Below are positions 1-8,214 of a stretch of DNA of 64,000 nt, one piece after another. Every line of letters begins with the position of its first letter. Position 1 is the stretch's first letter. Source of the stretch: Telmatospirillum sp. Lineage in GTDB: Bacteria; Pseudomonadota; Alphaproteobacteria; CACIAM-22H2. The stretch spans positions 124,001-188,000 of the forward strand of contig JADCGL010000003.1 of NCBI GenBank assembly GCA_020248985.1, written 5' to 3'. The position numbers and the translations under genes were made by a program. The notes beneath the pieces were generated by a model, which saw only the letters and a list, made by a program, of their open reading frames with translations, did no database searches and was not told the origin of the DNA.

Positions 1-1
1 C

Positions 2-2251
2 AACATCGCTACGATGCGCGGCGAATTGAAACGCGTGGGCCTCGCCATCGACTGGACGCGCGAAATCGCGACCTGCCATCCCGGCTACTACGCGCACGAA
101 CAGGCGCTGTTCCTGGATTTCTTCGACAAGGGCCTCGTCTATCGCAAGGAAGCCTTCGTCAATTGGGACCCGATCGACCAGACCGTGCTCGCCAACGAGC
201 AGGTGATCGACGGCAAGGGCTGGCGCTCGGGTGCGGCCGTCGAAAAGAAGAAGCTGTCGCAGTGGTTCTTCAAGATCACGCACTATGCCGAAGAGCTTCT
301 GTCGGCCCTGGGCACGCTCGACCGCTGGCCCGAAAAAGTGCGGCTGATGCAGGAGAACTGGATCGGCAAATCGTCGGGCGCTTACGTGCGTTTCGCGCTC
401 GAAGGTCGATCCGACAGTGTCGAGGTTTTCACCACGCGGCCCGACACGCTGTTCGGGGCTTCATTCCTCGCTTTGTCGCCCGACCACAAGCTCACGGCCG
501 AACTTGCGGCCGCAAACCCGGCACTCGCCGCCTTCGTGGCCGAGTGCCAGCGCGCCGGCACGTCGGCCGCCGTCGTCGAACAGCTCGAGAAAAAGGGCTT
601 CGACACCGGACTTCGCGTCGCCCACCCGTTCGTTGCCGGCAAGACGCTGCCCGTCTGGGTCGCCAATTTTGTGCTGATCGACTACGGCACGGGGGCGATT
701 TTCGGCTGCCCCGCGCACGACCAGCGCGACTGGGATTTCGCGACCAAATACGGCCTGCCGATCGCGGCCGTCGTCGCCCCCGAAGGCGAAAAAATCGACA
801 TCTCGAAGGAGGCCTATACAGGCCCCGGCCGCCTCGTGAATTCCGATTTCCTCGACGGGCTCGAAGTCGAGGACGCCAAAGCACGGGTCGGCGAAAAGCT
901 CAAAGCGCTGGGGACCGGCGAGCCGACGGTCGTGTGGCGCCTGCGCGATTGGCTCGTCAGCCGCCAGCGCTATTGGGGCTGTCCGATCCCGGTCGTGCAT
1001 TGCGGCACGTGCGGCGTGGTGCCGGTGCCGAAGAGCGAGCTGCCGGTCAAACTGCCCGACGATGTGCGCTTCGACAAACCGGGCAATCCGCTCGACCACC
1101 ACCCGACCTGGAAGCATGTCGGCTGCCCCAAATGCGGCAAGCCGGCACGTCGCGAAACCGACACGTTCGATACGTTCGTCGATTCGTCGTGGTACTTCGC
1201 GCGTTTCTGCAGCCCGCGCGACGCAAACCCCGTGGACCGCAAGGCGGTCGATTACTGGCTGCCGGTCGATCAGTATGTCGGCGGCGTCGAGCATGCGATT
1301 TTGCATCTGCTCTATTCGCGCTTCTTCACGCGCGCGATGCGCGCCACGGGCCACGCCAATCTCGACGAGCCGTTTGCCGGCCTGTTCACGCAAGGCATGG
1401 TCTGCCACGAGAGCTACAAGAGTGCCGCCGGCAAATGGCTCTATCCCGAAGAGATCGAGCGCAAATCGGAAAATCTCGTTGTCGAGATCGCGACCGGCCA
1501 GCCGGTGACAGTCGGCCGCCGCGAGGTCATGTCGAAATCCAAAAAGAACGTCGTCGCCCCGGGCCGCATCATCGACGAATACGGTGCGGATACGGCAAGG
1601 CTGTTCATGCTGTCGGACAGCCCGCCCGAGCGCGATCTCGAATGGACCGAAGCGGGCGTGGACGGCGCGTTCCGCTTCCTGCAGCGCCTATGGCGCGACG
1701 TGACCGAGCCCGATGTTCCGTTTGCGGCCAAAGACGCACCCAAGCCCGACACGCTTGCCCCGGCCGCCGATGCCGCGTTGCGCGCCGTGCACAAGACGAT
1801 CGCGTCGGTCTCCGACAATCTCGAGAATTTCCGCTTCAATGTCGCGGTTGCGCAGATTCGCACGCTCGCGAACACGCTGGGCGATCTCGACGTGAAAGCG
1901 GCGGGAGCCGATTGGGTGCGACGGCGCGGCTACGAGATCCTCGTGCAGCTCGTAGGCCCGATGGTACCGCATATCGGCGAATCGCTATGGGCCGCCCTCG
2001 GGCATGGCCGCATGCTGGTCGAAGAGGCATGGCCCAAGACCGACCCGGCTTTGCTGGTCGACGAGAGCGTGACGCTGGCGGTGCAAGTCAACGGCAAGCT
2101 GCGCGGCACCATCGCCATTGCGCGCGACGCGGCCGAGCAGATTGCCAAAGACGCGGCCCTGGCGGTCGCCAACGTGCAGACGGCCATGGCCGGAAAGCCC
2201 GCGCGCAAAATCGTCGTGGTGCCCAACAAGGTCGTCAATATCGTGGTGTGA
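2..2251 (+). CDS. leuS: Leucyl-tRNA synthetase, 5'-truncated by the window edge
   Basis: Charges tRNA-Leu with leucine in the cytoplasm. The frame is open from base 2 and reads N-I-A-T before the first ATG at 14. Other LeuRS have equivalent residues there, so that ATG is internal and roughly 110 residues, including the HIGH motif, lie outside the window. Visible parts are the CP1 editing domain (TTRPDTLFG near 430, GCPAHDQRD near 703), cysteine pairs typical of the zinc inserts (HCGTCG and GCPKCG, about 1000-1135), the KMSKS loop as MSKSKKN near 1530, and a C-terminal tRNA-binding region. In many alphaproteobacteria lptE and holA follow. Here a convergent tautomerase gene ends 8 bp downstream. 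Confidence 0.97.
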   Translation, partial: NIATMRGELKRVGLAIDWTREIATCHPGYYAHEQALFLDFFDKGLVYRKEAFVNWDPIDQTVLANEQVIDGKGWRSGAAVEKKKLSQWFFKITHYAEELLSALGTLDRWPEKVRLMQENWIGKSSGAYVRFALEGRSDSVEVFTTRPDTLFGASFLALSPDHKLTAELAAANPALAAFVAECQRAGTSAAVVEQLEKKGFDTGLRVAHPFVAGKTLPVWVANFVLIDYGTGAIFGCPAHDQRDWDFATKYGLPIAAVVAPEGEKIDISKEAYTGPGRLVNSDFLDGLEVEDAKARVGEKLKALGTGEPTVVWRLRDWLVSRQRYWGCPIPVVHCGTCGVVPVPKSELPVKLPDDVRFDKPGNPLDHHPTWKHVGCPKCGKPARRETDTFDTFVDSSWYFARFCSPRDANPVDRKAVDYWLPVDQYVGGVEHAILHLLYSRFFTRAMRATGHANLDEPFAGLFTQGMVCHESYKSAAGKWLYPEEIERKSENLVVEIATGQPVTVGRREVMSKSKKNVVAPGRIIDEYGADTARLFMLSDSPPERDLEWTEAGVDGAFRFLQRLWRDVTEPDVPFAAKDAPKPDTLAPAADAALRAVHKTIASVSDNLENFRFNVAVAQIRTLANTLGDLDVKAAGADWVRRRGYEILVQLVGPMVPHIGESLWAALGHGRMLVEEAWPKTDPALLVDESVTLAVQVNGKLRGTIAIARDAAEQIAKDAALAVANVQTAMAGKPARKIVVVPNKVVNIVV

Positions 2252-2252
2252 T

Positions 2253-2271
2253 CCGGGGCTTACGGCCCCGG
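2253..2271. terminator. Hairpin between convergent leuS and tautomerase genes
   Basis: Perfect 7-bp inverted repeat: CCGGGGC at 2253-2259 and GCCCCGG at 2265-2271, with loop TTACG. It sits at the junction of two convergent genes and overlaps the last codons of the minus-strand gene. Neither side has a T-run, so if it terminates transcription it is not a textbook intrinsic terminator. It could equally protect the 3' ends or assist Rho-dependent termination. Confidence 0.4.
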
Positions 2272-2649
2272 CACGTATTGCGCAATGCCATTGCCGAACG
2301 ACCAATCGACGCGCGTGTTTTCGGCAAGCGCAATCATGACATCTTGCGGCCGCAGGCCCGGATCGGACGCAAGGTTGCGCGCGATCGCGGCATAAAGGCT
2401 GCGCTTGATCGCGTCGCTGCGGCCGACGCTCAAAAAGATCTGCACGAGCACGAAATCCGCCGTGCGCACGATGCCAAGATATGTCGGATCGACGATGCGC
2501 ATGTCGCGCACTTGTTCGCTCAGGATCTGGAAACGGTCGTCGGCCGGTACGCCGGCCGTTTCGACCAAGGCGGCGTGCACCCCGTCAGCGACGGCGCGCT
2601 TCCAGGCAGCGGATTTTCCGGCGGGCAGTTCGATGCGGACGAGCGGCAT
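2260..2649 (-). CDS. Tautomerase-superfamily protein, malonate semialdehyde decarboxylase-like
   Basis: A 129-residue protein starting Met-Pro, as expected for the tautomerase superfamily, whose exposed Pro1 is the catalytic base or acid. Its length and the pattern PADDR...WSFGNG recall malonate semialdehyde decarboxylase and its relatives. Counting from Pro1, Asp37 is present, but of the two active-site arginines I remember for that enzyme only the second has a counterpart (SVGRS); the first is Val. Substrate is therefore uncertain. The start was chosen because an AAGGAG-like site lies just upstream and Pro must follow Met; the longer open frame above it is a GC artefact. It stands alone on the minus strand between leuS and the TPR-methyltransferase gene. 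Confidence 0.85.
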   Translation of the reverse strand: MPLVRIELPAGKSAAWKRAVADGVHAALVETAGVPADDRFQILSEQVRDMRIVDPTYLGIVRTADFVLVQIFLSVGRSDAIKRSLYAAIARNLASDPGLRPQDVMIALAENTRVDWSFGNGIAQYVPGP

Positions 2650-2770
2650 TTCTGTCTCCTTTGACGCGAGCGAAAGAGAGCAGGTTGCGCCGCGAGGCGG
2701 CGCAAAAACCACAGGCGCATAGAACTTGTGCGCGCGCGGCACAAATCGCCCCGCTTCAGAACGAATGGCG

Positions 2771-4348
2771 TCAGATGCGCAGCAGCCAGAAACGATAGAA
2801 TCCGAACGGTTCGGCCTGCGCGGCCTCGAGCTTTTGCCAGTTGGCAAGGTCGGCACAGGTCGGCTCGGCAGGGAATCTCTTTCTGTAGCTCTGCAGCGTG
2901 CCGGCATCGAATTCGAAGCCCAGGAACTTGACCGGCAACCCGTCGAACAGCGCGCGCAGGCCCGCAATGTCGAAGCGAGTGTCGTGTGGCTGCAGGCAGA
3001 ACGCGGCCAAAGCAGCTGCCGAATGGAAGCCGTGCCAATGCGGCAAGTCGCGCTGCAGCTCGGACCCGAATTTGCCGGCAAGGAGTTCAGCGCGCCAACG
3101 GCGCAAGCCCGCGAGGTCCGTTGGCGCACCGGCCGCGCGCCACGCGGCGCGCGCTTTGCCAAGGAGGGCGCCGCCGCTTTTGCCGGGTGCGCCCAATCGC
3201 AGGAAGCTGCCCGGCGCCAGCACATCGACAAGAGCCGCAAGAGAAGCGCGCGGATCGGCGGCGATGCCGAGCACGTCGAGCGCTTCGGCGTGGCCCCAGC
3301 CAGCCCCGGTCTTGGGCAGATCAAGCAGATCGGCTTGCGAGAAATGGATATTTGGCACACCGATCGATTCGGCCTGAGCAAGGCCGAAGGCGAGTGCGCG
3401 GCGCGACAGATCGACCGCTTCGACCTGCACGTTCTCGTAGTTGACGGCCATCGACAGCGCCAAATGGCACGTACCTGCCGACGGCACCAAGGCAAGCAAG
3501 GGCGGCGCGAAATCCGGGAACGGGCCGGCCCACGCGTATTGGGCGCCGAGCCCGGCGCGAATGTCGGTGCGACCTGGGAGGCGCAGTTCCTGCCAGCGCG
3601 GCGCGGGCCGATGCCCATCGCGCGCGGTCGCCAGCGCAAACGCATCCGGCGTCAGCGGATAGAGCGACGCAATGCGCTGCTCGGCCGAATGCTGGGCCGC
3701 CTCGTATTTCGCGCGCTCGGCCGCATAAGCGCCAAGCGTGGGGAAACTCGCCGCCGCCGGATCGAGGGGTGCGAACATCGCCCGGCGCGCCACGCCGAAT
3801 TCGTCGCTCGCGACGAAGGTTAGGGCTGCTTCATCTTCGGCCGTGATCGGCCACACATAGTCGTTGTTGACCGCCTGCTGGGCGAAAGCGATCGCGAGAG
3901 CGAGCAGTTTGGGCTTGGCATCGGGCGCGCACAAAGCGCGGCGCGCGCGGCACAGAAACGCTTCGACGACGGGATCGCCGATTACGCCCAAGTGCAGAGC
4001 CGCCAGCATCAGCCCGTCGCGCGCAAAAGCATCGAGAATATCGAACGACGGCACCGCACTTGGGTCGGCCATGCGGTATTTGAGCGCAAGTTGCGCCTCG
4101 GCGCTGCGCATCAGCCCGTCGCGGCGCGCACCCGGCGTGCCCAGCGAACGTTCCAGCAGGGTTGCAATACCGGGATGGAACTGCTTCGTGCGCACCGTTT
4201 CGAGAATCCGCGTGAGCCCGTCGAGCGCATCGAGCCGTTTGGCATCGGCACTCAACACGGCGACATAGCCCTGCAAGGCGGTTTCGAAATCGCCGGCGGC
4301 GTGGGCAGCGGCGGCGCGGGTGAAAATCGGATCGGATGAGTCGGCCAT
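2771..4348 (-). CDS. TPR-type protein fused to a class I methyltransferase-like domain
   Basis: 525 residues. The N-terminal 170 or so are helical and alanine-rich, like tetratricopeptide repeats. Residues about 280-430 resemble the methyltransferase family found with TPR modules, including VDLSRRALAFGLAQAESIG near 312 and SQADLLDL near 337. The glycine-rich SAM motif I that should precede this reads ALVPSAGTC (about 286), so two of the expected glycines are missing and cofactor binding is doubtful. Function and substrate are unknown. The start MADSSD lies 36 bp from the divergent holA start, so the two promoters must be tightly packed. The open frame running upstream through holA is a shadow. 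Confidence 0.8.
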   Translation of the reverse strand: MADSSDPIFTRAAAAHAAGDFETALQGYVAVLSADAKRLDALDGLTRILETVRTKQFHPGIATLLERSLGTPGARRDGLMRSAEAQLALKYRMADPSAVPSFDILDAFARDGLMLAALHLGVIGDPVVEAFLCRARRALCAPDAKPKLLALAIAFAQQAVNNDYVWPITAEDEAALTFVASDEFGVARRAMFAPLDPAAASFPTLGAYAAERAKYEAAQHSAEQRIASLYPLTPDAFALATARDGHRPAPRWQELRLPGRTDIRAGLGAQYAWAGPFPDFAPPLLALVPSAGTCHLALSMAVNYENVQVEAVDLSRRALAFGLAQAESIGVPNIHFSQADLLDLPKTGAGWGHAEALDVLGIAADPRASLAALVDVLAPGSFLRLGAPGKSGGALLGKARAAWRAAGAPTDLAGLRRWRAELLAGKFGSELQRDLPHWHGFHSAAALAAFCLQPHDTRFDIAGLRALFDGLPVKFLGFEFDAGTLQSYRKRFPAEPTCADLANWQKLEAAQAEPFGFYRFWLLRI

Positions 4349-4384
4349 CGCAAAAGGGCTTAGCAAACTGCTATCGTCGGCGCC

Positions 4385-5419
4385 ATGGTCATTAAAGGTG
4401 CCGCCGTCGCGAATTTCGCCAAACGCCCCGATCCGGCGGCGCGCGCAGTCCTTTTGTACGGGCCCGATGCGGGCCTCGTGCGCGAACGCGCCGAGCAAAT
4501 CGCGCGCACGGTCGTTCCCGACCTCGCCGACCCGTTTCGCGTGGCCGACATTTCGCCCGAGGCAATCAAGGACGACCCGGCCAAACTCGCCGACGAAGCC
4601 GCGGCCATTTCGATGCTGGGCGGCCGGCGTGTGGTGCGCGTGCGCGGGGCTGGCAACGACATCGCGACAGCCGTCGAAAATCTGCTCGAAGACCCGAAGG
4701 GCGACGGTCTTGTCGTAATTGAAGCGGGCGAGCTCGACGGCAAATCGAAATTGCGAAAACTCTGCGAGGGGGCGGACAACGCCGCCGCGATCGCCTGCTA
4801 CCACGAAGAAGGGCCGGATCTCGCGCGCACGATTTCCGAAACCTTGGCGCAGAACGGCGTCAAAGCCTCGGGCGAGGTACTCGATTGGCTTGCCGCACGG
4901 CTCGGCGGCGACCGCGCGATCACGCGCAGTGAGCTCGACAAGCTCGCCCTTTACGCCGGCAAAGGGGCCACGCTCACGCTCGACGATTGCCGCGCCGTAA
5001 TCGGCGATTCGGCCGATATCGATCTCGACGACGTAATCCGCGCGGCAGCACTGGGCGATCTTGCCGGGCTCGAGCGCGCCTATGGGCGCGTGGCCAGCGA
5101 AGGCGACAGCCCGATCGGCATTCTGCGCATGACCGCGCGCCACTTCATGCGGCTGCAAAGCGTGCAGGCCGACATTTCGCGCGGACTCAGTGCCGATGCC
5201 GCGATGGGCAAACTTTGGCCCAAGGTCTTCTACAAAGAGGTGGGTCCGTTCAAAACCCAGCTCGCACGCTGGCCCCTGCCGCGCATCGCGCAGGCGCTCG
5301 AACGGCTGCTGGAAGCCGAGATCCAATGCAAATCCAGCGGCGGCATGCCGAGCGAGCTCATTACCCAGCGCAGCTTGATGGCGCTGGCCCAGATGGCGGC
5401 CCAGGCCGCGCGCCGTTAA
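4385..5419 (+). CDS. holA: DNA polymerase III delta subunit (clamp loader)
   Basis: 344 residues, the usual HolA length. Delta opens the beta sliding clamp within the clamp-loader complex. The N-terminus VLLYGPDAGLVRERAEQIA has the modified, non-hydrolysing P-loop region of delta. VVRVRGAG and the segment around DIDLDDVIRAA with a C-terminal helical collar (SVQADISRG, PFKTQLARWPLPR) are typical of the family. In related genomes it follows leuS and lptE. Here it begins 36 bp from a divergent TPR-methyltransferase gene, and no lptE is seen. Confidence 0.95.
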   Translation: MVIKGAAVANFAKRPDPAARAVLLYGPDAGLVRERAEQIARTVVPDLADPFRVADISPEAIKDDPAKLADEAAAISMLGGRRVVRVRGAGNDIATAVENLLEDPKGDGLVVIEAGELDGKSKLRKLCEGADNAAAIACYHEEGPDLARTISETLAQNGVKASGEVLDWLAARLGGDRAITRSELDKLALYAGKGATLTLDDCRAVIGDSADIDLDDVIRAAALGDLAGLERAYGRVASEGDSPIGILRMTARHFMRLQSVQADISRGLSADAAMGKLWPKVFYKEVGPFKTQLARWPLPRIAQALERLLEAEIQCKSSGGMPSELITQRSLMALAQMAAQAARR

Positions 5420-5478
5420 GGCAATTCGCGTCAAATTTAGTGAAATCTTTACTATTTTTGGCGTAAGCTGCTCGAATC

Positions 5479-6396
5479 ATGAGCATTCCGACGTCTCGAG
5501 CCATCGGCCAAGCCGATCCCAGCCCGCGCGGCGCTTCGCGCGAGGTCGTGGACGCGATTCGCGACGCCTCGAAACGCAGCGGCGTGGACTTCAAATTCAT
5601 GCTCGCCAAGGCGCAGACAGAATCGAGCTTCGACCCTGGCGCCAAGGCGCGTACTTCATCGGCCTCGGGTCTCTATCAATTCATCGAGAGCACCTGGCTC
5701 AACACGGTGCGCCAGCACGGCGCCAAGCACGGGCTTGGCCAGTACGCGGCCCAAATCGAAGACGATTTCGGCGGCGGACCCAAAGTACGCGATGCGTCCG
5801 CGCGCAAAACGATTCTCGACCTGCGTTTCGACCCACGCGCAGCAAGTGCGATGGCGGCTGAGTTTGCGCGCAGCAACTACAACCAGCTTGAAAACGCGCT
5901 TGGCTCCGGCGTCAACGCAACCGATCTTTATCTGGCGCATTTCCTGGGCGCGGGCGGTGCCACGCGGTTCCTCGCAAGCTATCGGCAGGATCCGCAGCGT
6001 ATCGCGGCCACGCAGTTCCCGGAGGCGGCGGCTGCCAATCGCGGCGTGTTCTACGATGCCGGCGGGCGGGCGCGCACGCTCGACCAAGTCTATCGGTTTT
6101 TCGAGTCCAAAATGACGCGCGATGTGGCCGACGTGGCTGCGATCGCGTCGACCGAAGCGCCTGCCGCAGCCAGACCAGCACCCAAGCCTGCTGCAGCACC
6201 CGCCTTGCCGCCGCAGCTGCAAGCGCTTGCGAACCAGTTCGGCCTCAAAGGGGCGGCCCTCAAGCCCGAGACGATAATGGCGATGGCGCTGTTGGCAGAA
6301 CCGCTCGTCGAATCGGTGCGCGGCGGCACGTCGCTGTTCGAAAGCGGCAGCGCCAAGCGCGGCAGCCGTATCTTCAATCCCGATATCGGCGTTTAA
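5479..6396 (+). CDS. Lytic transglycosylase (SLT domain) protein
   Basis: 305 residues. The N-terminal half is a lysozyme-like SLT domain: KAQTESSFDPGA (about 45-56) carries the catalytic Glu, followed by SASGLYQFIESTW and later LYLAHFLGAGGA. Such enzymes cleave the glycan strand of peptidoglycan. No signal peptide or lipobox is visible at the N-terminus (MSIPTSRAIGQADPS). This fits SLT proteins exported by a flagellar or other dedicated route, but that is inference. The C-terminal 90 residues are Ala/Pro-rich and then unassigned. A short AT-rich gap with an imperfect repeat separates it from holA. Confidence 0.85.
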   Translation: MSIPTSRAIGQADPSPRGASREVVDAIRDASKRSGVDFKFMLAKAQTESSFDPGAKARTSSASGLYQFIESTWLNTVRQHGAKHGLGQYAAQIEDDFGGGPKVRDASARKTILDLRFDPRAASAMAAEFARSNYNQLENALGSGVNATDLYLAHFLGAGGATRFLASYRQDPQRIAATQFPEAAAANRGVFYDAGGRARTLDQVYRFFESKMTRDVADVAAIASTEAPAAARPAPKPAAAPALPPQLQALANQFGLKGAALKPETIMAMALLAEPLVESVRGGTSLFESGSAKRGSRIFNPDIGV

Positions 6397-6405
6397 GCCG
6401 AACCC

Positions 6406-6972
6406 CTACTCGCCGACGCCGACGATATCGATGAGCCCTTCGCGGATCGCGCTGGTCAATGCGTCGATGCCTTCAGTCAATTCTTCGTGCGCTTTGCGCA
6501 AGGCGGCAAGCTCTTCGATATTGTTGCGCGAAATGGGTGCCCGGTTGGCGCCCAGGTCGACCACGCAGGCAAGATAGCGCGCGCGCGCGCGCGCGGCGAG
6601 TTGCACCGCTTGTTCAACTTCGCGCGCACGCACCTGCGCCACGATCTGGCCGATCGAGCGGGCTTCTTCGGTTTTGGCGAGATGTTCGAGCGTCTTCAAA
6701 TAGCGCCCGCGGCTGATGGGAGCGGCTGCTTCCGGGGCGCGGCGCAAGGCTGCGATCGGCTTGGGCTGAACTTGGCTCGAACCGCCGACCGACGTCAACG
6801 TCGGTTTGGCGGCAAGGTTGGTCGTCGGGGCCGACGTTTTCGGCGTCGGTACGGGCGCTGCAGGCGCTGCGGGCGCAGACTTTGAGGCGACGACGGCGAG
6901 TTGAGCCGGGGTTTTCGACAGGTTGAACAGACCTTGGTGATGGGGCAGGTCGGACAGGGCAGATTGCGTCAT
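6406..6972 (-). CDS. Hypothetical protein with low-complexity linker and helical C-terminus
   Basis: 188 residues with no family I recognise. Residues about 30-85 are an Ala/Pro/Thr linker. The C-terminal 100 residues are charged and helical (LEHLAKTEEARS, AVQLAARARARYLACVVDLG, LRKAHEELTEG) and could form a coiled coil. The start MTQSAL was preferred over the upstream ATG at 7017 because a GGAG site lies at a suitable distance. Codons for the ARARAR stretch form an uninterrupted GC repeat at 6577-6595. It converges on the transglycosylase gene with a 9-bp gap, and the composition suggests cytoplasmic location. Confidence 0.6.
   Translation of the reverse strand: MTQSALSDLPHHQGLFNLSKTPAQLAVVASKSAPAAPAAPVPTPKTSAPTTNLAAKPTLTSVGGSSQVQPKPIAALRRAPEAAAPISRGRYLKTLEHLAKTEEARSIGQIVAQVRAREVEQAVQLAARARARYLACVVDLGANRAPISRNNIEELAALRKAHEELTEGIDALTSAIREGLIDIVGVGE
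6577..6595. repeat. Simple GC dinucleotide repeat inside a coding region
   Basis: Nine GC units plus a G, uninterrupted, inside the hypothetical gene at 6406-6972, where it encodes alternating Ala and Arg. A tract of this kind can adopt Z-form DNA and is prone to slippage; a change of one dinucleotide would shift the frame. Confidence 0.7.
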
Positions 6973-7084
6973 GGTCGGGACTCCGCAGCCGTTGTGAATA
7001 TCTGTTGCAGACGACATCGCAAGCTGCGGGCCAAGTATATTTGGCTTGAAATACAGATACTTAGGATGTTTTTATACATCTTCA

Positions 7085-7124
7085 GCTCGGCAAAAATGAC
7101 CCGGTGCTGCGTTTTTTGCCGAGC
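7085..7124. repeat. 12-bp perfect inverted repeat in a divergent intergenic region
   Basis: GCTCGGCAAAAA at 7085-7096 is exactly mirrored by TTTTTGCCGAGC at 7113-7124, with a 16-base loop. It lies in the AT-rich gap (6973-7245) between a minus-strand hypothetical gene and a plus-strand membrane-protein gene, where two smaller mirrored pairs also occur (GCCAA/TTGGC at 7030-7045, GATGT/ACATC at 7065-7080). The T-run is part of the stem, so it is not a standard terminator. An operator, or a structured leader of the downstream gene, is possible. Confidence 0.6.
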
Positions 7125-7245
7125 CTGTGACAATGCGCACTTTAAATTGCTACTCGTTATGCGACGCTGATTTCGCTATGGAGTGATCAGAGCAAGAGGC
7201 GCGTGTTCGATTTTGCGAACCGAAAGTCTCCTTAGGAGCGACGAC

Positions 7246-8214
7246 TTGATAACCAGCGGTCGGGGGACAAATCTGTCGCGCCCTTTCGCGTGGCCAGTGC
7301 TTGCGGCCATTTTGGTGGCCTATGTCGTCGCCGAAATCGTCTTCAATCTCGAACTCGTGCAGACGATGGCGCAGCCTGCGATCGATCGCGAACGGCTCGA
7401 CGATCTCGTGCGCTTCGGCAAAGCCACCGGTTCGTTCGGTATCGTACTTTTCGCGCTGCGGCCGTTTTTTGCGCGCGCCTGGCGGCGATTCGCGTGGGGT
7501 TTGCCGCTTGGGTTTCTGTTGCTATGGGGCGGCTGCTTTGCAGCCGTCGACCGACTTTACGACGAGGTGCTGGCACGGGTGCCGCCCGCACTCCAGCGCG
7601 ACGCGCTGTATCTGACGATCTATCGCGACGCTTTGTTCCATGGTGGGGCGACGGATGCCGAGCTCGGCGATCCGAACGGTTTGCACGACGATACGCAACG
7701 TCTGGCCTTGCTCAATCTCGCCGCACGGCTGACCGGCGATAAATCCGAAATTGCGGCGGTGCGTGCACGGCTCGGCGAGGCGGAATCGGCGGCACAGATG
7801 GGCATGCCGCTCGATACGCGCACGCAAGCGCTGCTCGTGCGCAGCAAAAACGACGATCCGACGGTTTTGCGCGACGCGACAGCTGCCATCTTGCTGCCGC
7901 CGATGTCGATGACGCTGTCGCTGCTGGCGATCATCGCCAATCTCGCGGCGTTGGGTGGCTTGCTGCTGACGGTCGCTTTGCGGCGGCGACGCACCATTCG
8001 GTTTCTGGCGCCGTTACTTCCGATCCTCGCGGTTGCGGTCGCGCTAGCGGCTGCCGAAACGCCGCCCTTCCCGGCGGGCTCGCAAAATCGCAGCGTCTTC
8101 TCGCAGCTCGACGAAAAGCTCGGCTTGGTCGGTTGGATTTGGAGCCGAGCTGTCAACGGCCAAGCAATGATCCTGCGCCTGAGCGAAAACGATAACGACA
8201 ACCGGATTATCTAG
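7246..8214 (+). CDS. Hypothetical integral membrane protein
   Basis: 322 residues from a TTG start. That start has AGGAG seven bases upstream (7234-7238), far better than the GTG at 7183, which would add 21 residues. Predicted membrane segments: about 14-35 (VLAAILVAYVVAEIVF), one or two hairpins about 60-100 (ending FLLLWGGCFAAV), then about 223-250 (LSLLAIIANLAALGGLLLTV) and 258-275 (LAPLLPILAVAVALAA). A soluble, probably periplasmic, loop of 120 residues lies between. No family is recognised. Its 3' end overlaps the convergent parB by 8 bp. Confidence 0.6.
   Translation: MITSGRGTNLSRPFAWPVLAAILVAYVVAEIVFNLELVQTMAQPAIDRERLDDLVRFGKATGSFGIVLFALRPFFARAWRRFAWGLPLGFLLLWGGCFAAVDRLYDEVLARVPPALQRDALYLTIYRDALFHGGATDAELGDPNGLHDDTQRLALLNLAARLTGDKSEIAAVRARLGEAESAAQMGMPLDTRTQALLVRSKNDDPTVLRDATAAILLPPMSMTLSLLAIIANLAALGGLLLTVALRRRRTIRFLAPLLPILAVAVALAAAETPPFPAGSQNRSVFSQLDEKLGLVGWIWSRAVNGQAMILRLSENDNDNRII

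Noticed and set aside
163-2664. An 833-codon open frame on the leuS strand in another frame
   Set aside because: Arg-rich shadow of leuS with no motif and no ribosome site.
2771-5434. The full 887-codon frame as one protein with an extended N-terminus
   Set aside because: The part above 4348 lies antisense to holA and has shadow composition; MADSSD is the sensible start.
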